From: Chlorobiota bacterium
GTDB taxonomy: Bacteria; Bacteroidota; Bacteroidia; Bacteroidales; JAADJA01
Direction: 5' to 3'
Length of the DNA: 12,459 nucleotides
Assembly: GCA_030592565.1 (NCBI GenBank)
Contig: JAUVIX010000074.1
Location: forward strand, 1 to 12,459
Position numbers and translations under genes: made by a program. Each line of letters starts with the position of its first letter. Position 1 is the stretch's first letter. Of this stretch, positions 1 to 7,687 are shown piece by piece. Below the pieces are notes generated by a model. That model saw only the letters and a program-made list of their open reading frames with translations, did not search any database and was not told the origin of the DNA.

Positions 1-1132
1 ATTTCTCCTCCTCTTTTCCGAAATTGATGAACAGAACATGGGTTGTCGTCGAAGCATCTTTCGGAAACAGATTCTTTTCGAGCATTACATCGTAAATCCT
101 GTCGGCACCAAAAGAGACGCCAACACCCGAAACATCAGGTAGTCCGAAAATCCCGGTTAGGTCATCATACCTGCCACCACCGCAAATACTACCCATTTGT
201 ACATCATTTGCTTTTACTTCAATAATAGCTCCAGTATAGTAGTTTAGTCCGCGGGCAAGGGTAAGGTCAAACTCAACATTAGAGTTCAATTTAATGTCTT
301 TAATATAATCAAAAACAATAGTTAATTCTTCTATTCCCTTTTTACCTGTCTCTGTAGATTCAAGTAATTTTTCAAGAAATATCAATTTTTGATCTGTTGT
401 TCCTTCAAAAGTTAAAATATCGCCAATTTGCTCTATTCCTTTATCTGAAATATCAGATGAGCGAAGTTCATCCTTAACTTTTTCTATTCCTATTTTGTCG
501 AGCTTATCAATGGCAACGGTTATTGCCGTAAACTTTTCAGTTTCTCCAATATATTCTGCAATTCCATAAAGTATTTTTCTGTTGTTCAGACTGATGGTAG
601 TATCTATTCTCAGCTTTTCAAAAATATCGTTTATTATCTGAACCAGTTCAACCTCATTGAGTAATGAGCGGCTTCCAATCACATCCACATCACATTGAAA
701 AAATTCGCGGTAGCGTCCTTTCTGAGGTCTGTCGGCACGCCAAACCGGCTGAATCTGAAATCTCTTAAATGGGAATGTTATGTCGTTGCGGTGCTGTACA
801 ACATAACGTGCAAATGGAACTGTAAGGTCATAGCGTAATCCTTTTTCAGATATATAGCCTGCAATTTCATTAGCTCTTGAATTCAGTAATTTATCTTCAG
901 GAACTTTTTTCAGAAAGTCACCTGAATTTAGAATTTTAAACAGAAGCTTATCACCTTCATCGCCATACTTGCCAAGAAGTGTTGTCAGGTTTTCCATTGC
1001 CGGCGTTTCAATCGGAAGATAACCGTAAAGCTTGAAAACCGATTTAATAGTATCGAAGATATAGTTACGTCTCACCATTTCAATGGGGGAGAAGTCGCGT
1101 GTTCCTTTTGGTATTGATGGTTTTTGTGCCAT
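1..1132 (-). CDS. hisS: Histidyl-tRNA synthetase, 3' end outside the window
   Basis: Class II aminoacyl-tRNA synthetase that charges tRNA-His with histidine in the cytoplasm. The ATG at 1132 opens MAQKPSIPKGTRDF, the usual HisRS N-terminus, and 377 codons are open to the window edge. Visible signatures are class II motif 2 (RFQIQPVWRADRPQKGRYRE, about residues 120-140), the HisRS-specific LARGLNYYTG, and motif 3 with the glycine-rich CGGGRYDDL. Bacterial HisRS is usually about 420-455 residues, so roughly the last 50-75 residues of the anticodon-binding domain are missing only because the window ends. The cupin gene ends 58 bases upstream on the same strand, so read-through is possible. A TAnnTTTG element overlaps that gene's stop codon. 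No frameshift or missing catalytic residue was seen. Identity is secure. Confidence 0.97.
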   Translation of the reverse strand, partial: MAQKPSIPKGTRDFSPIEMVRRNYIFDTIKSVFKLYGYLPIETPAMENLTTLLGKYGDEGDKLLFKILNSGDFLKKVPEDKLLNSRANEIAGYISEKGLRYDLTVPFARYVVQHRNDITFPFKRFQIQPVWRADRPQKGRYREFFQCDVDVIGSRSLLNEVELVQIINDIFEKLRIDTTISLNNRKILYGIAEYIGETEKFTAITVAIDKLDKIGIEKVKDELRSSDISDKGIEQIGDILTFEGTTDQKLIFLEKLLESTETGKKGIEELTIVFDYIKDIKLNSNVEFDLTLARGLNYYTGAIIEVKANDVQMGSICGGGRYDDLTGIFGLPDVSGVGVSFGADRIYDVMLEKNLFPKDASTTTHVLFINFGKEEEK

Positions 1133-1185
1133 ATTATTTCTTGATTTTGCCGATGCAATTATTCATCAGGCAGTAAATATGGCTG

Positions 1186-1193
1186 CAAAATTA
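1186..1193 (-). promoter_or_regulatory. Possible -7 element for hisS
   Basis: On the minus strand this reads TAATTTTG, a full match to the Bacteroidota -7 consensus TAnnTTTG. It overlaps the stop codon of the cupin gene and would give a leader of about 45 bases before hisS. No TTG is found at the expected -33 distance, so it may be chance in AT-rich DNA. Confidence 0.3.
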
Positions 1194-1667
1194 GGAATAG
1201 TTATCGAATTCTCTTAAAATTCTTTGGTTATACTCATCACATTCCACATCACCTTCTTTTGGAGCCCAGCTTGCAAAGTCTTTGTCGTCAATTGGGTCGT
1301 ACGGTCCGTCCTTAAGTTCGTAAGCCACTGAGCCTGTTTCAAGGGGAATAACTGTATGCCATTCGCCGGCATCTAATTCTACAGCATAGTTTCCTTTTGA
1401 TGCATCCAGGATGAATTTGTCAGTTATGTTTCCTTCATCATCAAATGTAGCAACCGCAAAACTTCCCTGCAAAACTATAAAGACTTCCCTTTTTGGTGGA
1501 TTAAGATGGCGGTGTGGCCGAAGATAAGAGCCCGGCTCCCAGGCATTCAGGAAACGTTGTATAGGATCAGAAAAATCATCATGAAAATTATGATTCATTC
1601 TCTTACGGGGTGAAGTGCGAGCTTTGGAAATAACATCATTGATTATATTGCTGTTGATCTTTTTCAT
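1191..1667 (-). CDS. WbuC-family cupin-fold metalloprotein
   Basis: Small single-domain cupin of 158 residues resembling the WbuC family, first named from O-antigen clusters, whose biochemical role is not settled. The metal-binding cupin motif 1 is intact: G46-x5-H52-x-H54-x6-E61-x6-G68, within GSYLRPHRH and REVFIVLQG. A second-motif histidine is likely H104 in AGEWHTV. The N-terminal RKRMNHNFHDDFSDPIQRF is typical of the family. Start is ATG at 1667; no Shine-Dalgarno is visible, as is normal for Bacteroidota. No signal peptide, so it should be cytoplasmic. It lies 58 bases upstream of hisS and 161 bases downstream of the DUF4870 gene, away from an obvious O-antigen cluster, although glycosyltransferases lie within 2 kb. 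Sugar-isomerase or sugar-binding activity would be a guess. Confidence 0.85.
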   Translation of the reverse strand: MKKINSNIINDVISKARTSPRKRMNHNFHDDFSDPIQRFLNAWEPGSYLRPHRHLNPPKREVFIVLQGSFAVATFDDEGNITDKFILDASKGNYAVELDAGEWHTVIPLETGSVAYELKDGPYDPIDDKDFASWAPKEGDVECDEYNQRILREFDNYS

Positions 1668-1828
1668 CCATTTGAAACTTTATGTTTTTTATTGCAATTT
1701 CTTATTAGTGTCAAATCAACTTTAGATAAGACAATAACCATCTGATATTTTCTGGTTTAATCGACAAAATAAAGCTTCTTTAACACTACTACTAAATGAC
1801 CATCGAATGACCACAAACTCCTCTCTTC

Positions 1829-2161
1829 TCACTTAAGTATCTTCATCGACAAAGGATACTCAAACACCTCGCCATTTAGTGCTTTGACAGAAGCCAGAAT
1901 TATCATAACCAGGCTGAAAAGCCCGATAGCAATTAGCAAAGGTATTCCAATTAGTATAACTATCAGAATGGAAGCGACAATACTGTAGATAAAAATTGAA
2001 ATCTGAAAATTCAATGCCTGTTTACCGTTTGCATCAATAAACTCAGATTCATCTCTTTTCAGTAACCAGACAATCAGTGGCCCGATAAAACTTATTAAAC
2101 CTGTGATGTGACAAAGCATTGCAATTGTTCTTTCGTCGTTGGTGGGTTGAGATAATGACAT
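1829..2161 (-). CDS. DUF4870 (Tic20-like) membrane protein
   Basis: Membrane protein of 110 residues with the DUF4870 pattern: an N-terminal MLCHITGLISFIGPLIVWLL helix (about 15-34), the conserved charged turn KRDESEFIDANGKQALNFQ, then two further hydrophobic helices (about 52-72 and 73-92) and a short polar tail. The family is widespread and its function is unknown; distant resemblance to Tic20 has been noted but no transport role is established. Start is the ATG at 2161. It follows the 63-residue membrane protein by 54 bases on the same strand, so it could be the tail of the lptF-glycosyltransferase transcript, or independent. No promoter of the TAnnTTTG type was seen in the 54-base gap. 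Confidence 0.85.
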   Translation of the reverse strand: MSLSQPTNDERTIAMLCHITGLISFIGPLIVWLLKRDESEFIDANGKQALNFQISIFIYSIVASILIVILIGIPLLIAIGLFSLVMIILASVKALNGEVFEYPLSMKILK

Positions 2162-2215
2162 AATATATTTTGTTTTAATGTTAATAAATATGACGCTAGA
2201 TATTTAGAGGTTACT

Positions 2216-2407
2216 TTAAGTCAAAACTTTCCAAAGTATGGCGAAAAGGAACATCAATACCAGGGAGATGGCTGTGATTGTACTGCTAACTTCTCCCATC
2301 CTGACTAACTTTTTGTTTACTGCTATTGCTTTTCCGGCAAGTCCGAAAACAAATCCTGCAAATGAAATACTAACTAATATTATCAATATCGTATCAAAAG
2401 AATTCAT
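2216..2407 (-). CDS. Small two-helix membrane protein, unknown function
   Basis: Protein of 63 residues not assigned to any family from sequence alone. It has two clear hydrophobic segments, about residues 6-28 (ILIILVSISFAGFVFGLAG) and 42-61 (SSTITAISLVLMFLFAILWK), joined by a basic loop AVNKKLVRMGE. That predicts a helical hairpin in the inner membrane with a positively charged loop, probably cytoplasmic. Reasons to believe it is real: it starts 6 bases after the upstream glycosyltransferase stop on the same strand, fills the gap exactly, and has membrane-protein composition. A plus-strand open frame over the same bases has no such context. It may support the envelope proteins of its operon, but no specific role is shown. 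Confidence 0.7.
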   Translation of the reverse strand: MNSFDTILIILVSISFAGFVFGLAGKAIAVNKKLVRMGEVSSTITAISLVLMFLFAILWKVLT

Positions 2408-2413
2408 TCTTAT

Positions 2414-3574
2414 TTACCTGGTAATTATTATTTCTAATTTTCCTGTTGCCGATTCCCAGTTGTAATTTTTCTGGACAAAGCTGTAGCCGTTATCTGCAAG
2501 TTCTTCAGAGAGTTTTTTGTCATCAAGCAGTTTAATAATATAATCCGCAAACTCTTCCGGCGAATTTCCTACCAATATTTCTTTACCCGGCTTAGCTTCC
2601 AATGCCTGGTTGGCAAGTGGGGATGTGATTGATGGAATTTTCATTGCCATAGCCTCAAGCAATTTATTTTGCAAGCCCGTGCCAATTTGCATTGGTGCAA
2701 TAAAAATCCTTGCGTTGGCATAAAACTCCCTTATGTCCTCTACCCATCCGGTTACGTGAATATTCTTACTTTCAAGTGCCTTAACATCAGGATGAGGAGA
2801 GGCCCCGGCAAGCGTCAGAGTTATTTCCGGTTTTTGTTTCCGAACCAGTGGTAATATCTCCTTTACAAGATAAAGTGAAGCATTTACATTGGGAGGATAG
2901 CCCATATTACCTGTAAATACAAGATCATACTCCTTTTCCGTTTCCATTGGTTTGAAAAAATCAGTATCCACACCATTTATTACAACAGCAATCTTATCTT
3001 TGTCGGGATGAGGTATTAAATCCCTGTCAGGAATTGAGATAATGGTTTTATTGTCAAAAAGGTCGAAAACTTCATTTTCATATTTTAGTAGTCTTTTGTA
3101 TTCAAGTTTCAATATCGGTTTCATGTAGAACGAAGCTGTATGTGACCTGCGTTCCACACCCTTTGAAAACACATCCTGATAATCCAGAGTTTTGGGAATC
3201 TTTTTTGTTTTAACATATTCTGATACTCTTATTAACTGGCAAAAAATATGATCTGGTTTAATCTTTTCGATTAATATATCAATTTTCTGTTGAGCCTTTC
3301 TGTCATAAAAATAACCGGTTTGCAGAGGTTTTCCATTTATGAACGCTTTCAGAATGTTCAGAGCTATTCCCGGCTTCCTTATGTTTATAATCGTAACCGA
3401 TTTACAAAAAGGGTCGAGGGCATTACGATATTTTTTGTCAATATTAATGTCGGAAATAGCGCAAAGATGGATTTCATGATTTTTCGATAATTGCTTTATC
3501 TGGTTGTATGCCCGTAACTTATCACCTTTTTCTAAAGGATAGGGGAAACGTGATAGTAGTACAAATATCTTCAT
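2414..3574 (-). CDS. GT4-family glycosyltransferase (TIGR03087-like)
   Basis: Glycosyltransferase of 386 residues with a GT-B fold, retaining GT4 type, expected to move a sugar from a nucleotide donor onto a glycan or lipid acceptor at the inner membrane. The N-terminus MKIFVLLSRFPYPLEKGDKL and the central LDYQDVFSKGV, then LEYKRLLKYENEVFDLFD followed by TIISIPDRD, match the pattern of sugar transferases grouped as TIGR03087. The C-terminal donor-binding domain has VFTGNMGYPPNV (about 219-230), PMQIGTGLQNKLLEAMAMK (294-312) with the GT4 glutamates, and the usual helix SPEEFADYI. The ATG at 3574 is preferred; an in-frame TTG 9 bases upstream would add only three residues. It lies 34 bases after a second GT4 gene and 6 bases before a small membrane protein. 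Donor and acceptor cannot be told. Confidence 0.9.
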   Translation of the reverse strand: MKIFVLLSRFPYPLEKGDKLRAYNQIKQLSKNHEIHLCAISDINIDKKYRNALDPFCKSVTIINIRKPGIALNILKAFINGKPLQTGYFYDRKAQQKIDILIEKIKPDHIFCQLIRVSEYVKTKKIPKTLDYQDVFSKGVERRSHTASFYMKPILKLEYKRLLKYENEVFDLFDNKTIISIPDRDLIPHPDKDKIAVVINGVDTDFFKPMETEKEYDLVFTGNMGYPPNVNASLYLVKEILPLVRKQKPEITLTLAGASPHPDVKALESKNIHVTGWVEDIREFYANARIFIAPMQIGTGLQNKLLEAMAMKIPSITSPLANQALEAKPGKEILVGNSPEEFADYIIKLLDDKKLSEELADNGYSFVQKNYNWESATGKLEIIITR

Positions 3575-3608
3575 CGGGCACAAGTATTAATTGAGGGTCA
3601 AAAATATG

Positions 3609-4811
3609 TTAATTTTCTAAAATTGTTTTATAAAAACCTTCGAGTTTGCCAATTATTTTTAAGATGTTATGATCATTTTCAATTAGCTTTCGTGCATTCC
3701 TGCCAACCGCCGAACAATAATTTCTGTCTTGAATACATTTTTTAACAACTGTGGAAAACTCTTCCGGAGTGTTTGCAATAAGAATATCCTTGCCATCTTC
3801 ATAGTTAATTCCTTCAGCACCAATAGTTGTAGAAATTATTGTTTTGCCAAGAGCCATACCTTCAATTATCTTTATTCTGATTCCGCTGCCAGACAATAGA
3901 GGAACAATCATAATTCCTTTTTCATTGATAAACTCGGTTGCATCATCAACTTCACCTACAACCTCAACATTTTTTATTTTGAGATTTGTAAGCCAGTCAG
4001 GCATCATCCTTCCGGCAAGATAAAATTTGAGTGTTGGGTTTTCTTTGTGAATTAATGGCCATACCTTATCAAGAAACCACCTGACTCCTTCTTCGTTAGG
4101 CATCCAGTTCATTGAGCCAAGGTGAAACAGCGAAATCTCTTTTTCTTCAAAATATTGCGGCTTATACTTTTTAACATCAATTCCAAATGGAATATCAGTT
4201 AAAGGAATCCGGCAACCTGCATCCCCGAAGAACTCAGCATCTTTCGCTGTAATGGTTGCTATTCCATCGAATTTGTCCATAACTGACAGTTCATAATTTT
4301 TTAGTTTCTTTGTCAGATTCCCAATGTACCATTTTTTAAGAGGATTCTTTGTTACGGAAGTTATCCTTTCCCAGATTAGATGCTCGATATTATGCGCCCT
4401 TAATATAACTTTGGCATTTGAATGTTGCTTTATGGTTTCAATATAAGGCGCCATATAAAGCATTTCGAGTTGAACAATATCAAAACTATTATCCTTAAGG
4501 ATTTGAATGAGTTTTTTGTTCACATTGTCAGATACAAACCGCTCAACATGATAGGATTTGTTGGAAAAAAGATTAGCAAAGGCTTCTGCCGGTTTAATGG
4601 ATAAATCAGCATAAACAAATTCAATGTCAGTTTCGGATTTGTATTTTTCCGGAATCTCTTTAGGGTCGATGAAATACTTATTTGTATTAAGAGCAATAAC
4701 CTTTACTGAATGACCAGCTTCAACCAATCCCCCGATATTTACATTCATTGCTATAGGGCCACCTTCTTTGGGCGGATATGGCGATTTGTTGCAAAGGAAA
4801 AGTATGTTCAT
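3609..4811 (-). CDS. GT4-family glycosyltransferase
   Basis: Glycosyltransferase of 400 residues with two Rossmann-like domains. The acceptor half begins MNILFLCNKSPYPPKEGGPI with the glycine-rich loop; the middle has ILRAHNIEHLIWER (136-149) and the helix LKNYELSVMDKFDGIATIT, a pattern common in Bacteroidota GT4 enzymes. The donor half has FHLGSMNWMPNEEGVRW (229-245), LAGRMMPDW and VPLLSGSGIRIKIIEGMALG (303-322), where E317 sits at the usual GT4 donor-binding glutamate. It shares the order of C-terminal motifs (KDILIAN-TPEEF here, KEILVGN-SPEEF there) with the next gene, so the two are diverged relatives and may act one after the other. It starts 2 bases after the lptF-type stop, so the two are surely cotranscribed. 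No signal peptide. Sugar specificity is unknown. Confidence 0.9.
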   Translation of the reverse strand: MNILFLCNKSPYPPKEGGPIAMNVNIGGLVEAGHSVKVIALNTNKYFIDPKEIPEKYKSETDIEFVYADLSIKPAEAFANLFSNKSYHVERFVSDNVNKKLIQILKDNSFDIVQLEMLYMAPYIETIKQHSNAKVILRAHNIEHLIWERITSVTKNPLKKWYIGNLTKKLKNYELSVMDKFDGIATITAKDAEFFGDAGCRIPLTDIPFGIDVKKYKPQYFEEKEISLFHLGSMNWMPNEEGVRWFLDKVWPLIHKENPTLKFYLAGRMMPDWLTNLKIKNVEVVGEVDDATEFINEKGIMIVPLLSGSGIRIKIIEGMALGKTIISTTIGAEGINYEDGKDILIANTPEEFSTVVKKCIQDRNYCSAVGRNARKLIENDHNILKIIGKLEGFYKTILEN

Positions 4812-4813
4812 TA

Positions 4814-6244
4814 TTAAACTCTCTTTTTAAATATTTTGTGAACGAATTTAATCCACGATTCAGAATCGAGCAACGGAGAGTCGGTTGTAGCTTTATAAGC
4901 AAGAAAGATGCCCAGAGGCAACAGTACAAAAGGAGCAACCCACATCCCGATATTGGCGTCTATTACACCTGATTTTACCGATTTTTCGCCTGTAATTGAA
5001 ATGATGTGAAACAGAACAAAAAACAGAATAGAAATAACGACCGGCAATCCAAGCCCGCCCTTTCTTATTATGGCTCCCAGAGGTGCGCCAATAAAAAACA
5101 GCACAAAGCAGGCAACCGATAATGTGAACTTCCGGTGCCACTCAGCCTGATGTTTGTAAATCAATTTGCTTTTATTTTCTAGATTCTGTTTATAATAATA
5201 GATATTATTTTTTTGGTTCCTGCATTTTCCCAGTGCCCTCTCAATTATCTCGTCTTTTTTAAATGGTTTGTAATCAGCAAGCAGGTCAAAGGAGGTGATA
5301 GAATCTAATTTGTATTGTTCCAGTTGTGCAGAATCTATCTTGTTATAAAAGTAGAAACTATTAATAAGGCTTTTCGGAATTCTATCCCGCTCATTTCTAT
5401 ATTTTCTAACCAAAGAATCTTCCGCCGTTCGTAATTGTTTCAGGTTAAGCATAGAGTAGTTATTCTTAAATAAATCCTCATTTGTACGGGACATTTTAAA
5501 ATCCATAAGGCTAAATTTAATAACTTCTTTTCTGAAGCTTGATCGCTGGAACGGTCTTGTTACTTTATAGTTGCGCTGATCAGTTTTCTCAATATAGTTA
5601 TGCCCTTGATACAGGGTGAAAAGCAGGTTTAGTTTATCAGGTGTCATTTCCATTCTTCCCGAATCTGCAACAGTAAGTTTAATATTACCCTTTTTATCTC
5701 TGTGGTCGTAAATCATAATATTTTTGACTCTTTTTCCATCCTCTTCCTTCTTCCCAATTCTGATAACAAACCCGTCAAGGTTATTATAAAAAATACCTTC
5801 AGGAATATCGAGTGCGAGTTTTTGCTCTCTTACATCGTACAAAAGAGATTTAAATTTCAGATTAGCAATCGGCAAAACGCTGTTGGAAAAATAGAAGGCA
5901 AAAAGACTTATAAGAATTGAAAGTACTATAAGAGGTTTCATGATTTTTCGAAGGGAAATTCCGGCAGCTTTCATAGCAACCAGTTCATAATATTCGCCGA
6001 GATTACCAAATGTCATAAGTGATGATAGCAGGATGGCAAGAGGTAGAGCAAGCGGGACAAATGTTGAGGAGGCATACATTAGTAGTTTTAGAACAACATG
6101 CCATTCAAGGCCTTTTCCTACCAGATCATCAATATATTTCCACAGGAACTGCATAAGCAAAACGAACAGGGAAATAAAAAAGGTCAGTAGCAAAGGCCCG
6201 ATGTATGACTTTATAACCAGAATATATATATTTTTAAGCCTCAC
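4814..6244 (-). CDS. LptF/LptG-family lipopolysaccharide export permease
   Basis: Inner-membrane permease subunit (YjgP/YjgQ family) of the Lpt machine, which extracts lipopolysaccharide and passes it to the periplasmic bridge; the ATPase LptB is not in this window. Of 476 residues, the first about 120 hold three membrane helices (about 14-35, 57-78, 102-121) with the coupling-helix signature NLGEYYELVAMKAAGISLRK (81-100). A periplasmic beta-rich domain follows, then three helices near the C-terminus. It is about 100 residues longer than the enterobacterial forms; the excess is a charged, helical stretch at about 255-370. The start is GTG at 6244: an in-frame stop lies 15 bases upstream and no ATG intervenes. 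First gene of a tight unit with two glycosyltransferases. F versus G cannot be decided. Confidence 0.92.
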   Translation of the reverse strand: MRLKNIYILVIKSYIGPLLLTFFISLFVLLMQFLWKYIDDLVGKGLEWHVVLKLLMYASSTFVPLALPLAILLSSLMTFGNLGEYYELVAMKAAGISLRKIMKPLIVLSILISLFAFYFSNSVLPIANLKFKSLLYDVREQKLALDIPEGIFYNNLDGFVIRIGKKEEDGKRVKNIMIYDHRDKKGNIKLTVADSGRMEMTPDKLNLLFTLYQGHNYIEKTDQRNYKVTRPFQRSSFRKEVIKFSLMDFKMSRTNEDLFKNNYSMLNLKQLRTAEDSLVRKYRNERDRIPKSLINSFYFYNKIDSAQLEQYKLDSITSFDLLADYKPFKKDEIIERALGKCRNQKNNIYYYKQNLENKSKLIYKHQAEWHRKFTLSVACFVLFFIGAPLGAIIRKGGLGLPVVISILFFVLFHIISITGEKSVKSGVIDANIGMWVAPFVLLPLGIFLAYKATTDSPLLDSESWIKFVHKIFKKRV

Positions 6245-6269
6245 TATAGTTGCAATTTTTTATTGTGTG

Positions 6270-6298
6270 CAAAGATATAAAAAATTAAGCCACCCCAA
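6270..6298 (-). promoter_or_regulatory. Promoter for the lptF-glycosyltransferase unit
   Basis: On the minus strand, TTG at 6298-6296, an 18-base spacer, then TATCTTTG at 6277-6270, a full match to the Bacteroidota -33/-7 consensus. Transcription would start near 6262, giving a leader of about 18 bases before the GTG. The -33 element lies in the hairpin of the upstream gene's terminator. Confidence 0.6.
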
Positions 6299-6312
6299 GG
6301 AAAGGGGTGGCT
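6279..6312 (-). terminator. Intrinsic terminator of the T9SS-type repeat gene
   Basis: A perfect 9-bp stem, AGCCACCCC (6288-6296) with GGGGTGGCT (6304-6312), 7-base loop. Read on the minus strand it is followed after TAA by six T residues (6284-6279). It begins 38 bases after the stop of the gene ending at 6350, the expected place for rho-independent termination. Confidence 0.85.
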
Positions 6313-6349
6313 CAGCAAATCAAGGTAAGGTAATCTACATGGTAATTTC

Positions 6350-7465
6350 CTATTCAATTGAAAATTTACCAGAAAAAGAATTACTACCTTGAAGTTCAAT
6401 GTAGTATAAGCCTCCTTCTAAATAATATGAATCTATTGAAATTTCATTACCATTAGTAGTCTCTGCGTTTACAATCAATCCATTTTCATTCACAACTTGT
6501 ACGAAATAGCGCTCATTGTAAGGATTGTCAAATTCTATTATTGCTTTTGTACCAAGACGATTAGAACGAATATCAAAAGAGATACTGTAATCAAGGTCGT
6601 TGACCGATGCAACTGTTTTATAGTCACCCGTGAGCTCGGTAGAAGTGTAGTTTGCCCATTCATTTTTTGACCAAACCTGACTTAGTATGGTTCTTGAGTT
6701 ATCATTATCCGAATAAACTACCCTGTTTCTTTTTGTCCAGTGCTTTTTTGTCCAGTTGTAAATTGCATACTCCTGAAGTTGATTGTCATCACCGTACATA
6801 AACTCTTCTTTAGTGCTGTTCTCTTTTTTGTTTTTATTACAATATACTTTTGTTTTCGATGTCAGGTTGCCACTGTTATCATAGCTGTAATTTGTTGTGT
6901 AGCTGTTTTTATCCCAGTCATCATTTTCCCAGTAAGTCAGGTTTTCCTCAATAAGCAGGTCATTAGCATTGTAATAATACTGATACCTGAGGAAATTTGA
7001 CCATGCCTGGTCTTCATTTATCTTTTGGATAATTTTTTCTTTCAGCTCACCATCTGGGTAATAATCCATTTTTTCTTTGCGTGTGCTTACGAATTTTCCA
7101 TCATAATAATTTTGATGTAACAGTTTAATAAGATTTCCGTTTTCATCGTAAGAATACAATATTCTGAAATTGTCCACCCACTTAAGTTTGGAGTCGTTCC
7201 AGTATTGCTCACTCTTTTCGATTACATTTCCATTGTTATAATAATAACCTTTGAAACTGTAATTAATCCATTTGTTTTCCTGAAAAATCTCTACACGTTC
7301 AGAACTAACCAAATTATTGTAGAAGGTTGTGATTGTGCGACTGTAAGCTTCCCAGTTTTGGGTTTCAGAATTCCATTGCTTTGAAAAAGTTGTGTCTGAT
7401 GTGATTTGTGAAAATGTGCTCAGTGACACGAACGTTACGATTAATGTGATGTAGATTGACCTCAT
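6350..7465 (-). CDS. Secreted YD-like repeat protein with T9SS sorting domain
   Basis: Predicted exported protein of 371 residues. The ATG at 7465 is chosen because it starts a clean signal peptide, MRSIYITLIVTFVSLSTFSQ; the frame stays open 93 bases further up but that extension has no such character. Residues about 74-256 hold seven imperfect repeats marked by YYYNNGN (74), YSYDENGN (104), DYYPDGE (134), YYYNAND (163), YSYDNSGN (193), FMYGDDN (222) and VYSDNDN (250): a period close to 30 residues with a tryptophan-rich segment between marks. This suggests a beta-repeat surface like YD/RHS-type chains. The last about 75 residues resemble a T9SS type A sorting domain (NPYNERYFVQVVNENG, then GGLYYIELQG, then GKFSIE), so it is likely carried across the outer membrane and anchored or released. 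Substrate or partner is unknown. Followed by a strong terminator. Confidence 0.82.
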   Translation of the reverse strand: MRSIYITLIVTFVSLSTFSQITSDTTFSKQWNSETQNWEAYSRTITTFYNNLVSSERVEIFQENKWINYSFKGYYYNNGNVIEKSEQYWNDSKLKWVDNFRILYSYDENGNLIKLLHQNYYDGKFVSTRKEKMDYYPDGELKEKIIQKINEDQAWSNFLRYQYYYNANDLLIEENLTYWENDDWDKNSYTTNYSYDNSGNLTSKTKVYCNKNKKENSTKEEFMYGDDNQLQEYAIYNWTKKHWTKRNRVVYSDNDNSRTILSQVWSKNEWANYTSTELTGDYKTVASVNDLDYSISFDIRSNRLGTKAIIEFDNPYNERYFVQVVNENGLIVNAETTNGNEISIDSYYLEGGLYYIELQGSNSFSGKFSIE

Positions 7466-7628
7466 AATTTTAAATTTTAAAATGTTTAACACTTGATTTG
7501 CTGTTAGTGTTAATTGCCATCTCTGTGCCACAACCGTATATGTCTGGTGCTTAAGCATTTGCCAATCTACTTGGTGTTATGTTTGTGTTTCAATATGAGA
7601 TTCTTATTCCCATTTTGAAACTGATTTG

Positions 7629-7660
7629 CAAATATAAGAAAAAATACATAGGAAAAACAA
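7629..7660 (-). promoter_or_regulatory. Promoter for the T9SS-type repeat gene
   Basis: On the minus strand, TTG at 7660-7658, a 21-base spacer, then TATATTTG at 7636-7629, matching TTG-N(17-23)-TAnnTTTG. The start point would be near 7620, leaving a leader of about 155 bases before the ATG at 7465, long enough for leader-level control, although no clear fold was seen. Confidence 0.55.
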
Positions 7661-7687
7661 GTTCCTAAATGGAGTAGGAGTGTTTTT

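Noticed and set aside
1795..1813. Direct repeat AATGACCA twice, 11 bp apart, after the DUF4870 gene
   Set aside because: Only two short copies, with no promoter or regulator nearby to give them meaning.
3575..3583. TTG start for the TIGR03087-like glycosyltransferase
   Set aside because: It adds three residues only; the ATG at 3574 matches the family N-terminus MKIFVLLSR.
6033..6392. Plus-strand open frame across the lptF start and terminator
   Set aside because: It crosses a strong minus-strand terminator and promoter and has no recognisable domain.
7466..7558. N-terminal extension of the T9SS-type repeat protein to 7558
   Set aside because: The extra 31 residues precede a clean signal peptide beginning at 7465 and would hide it; the region reads as a leader behind a promoter at 7629-7660.
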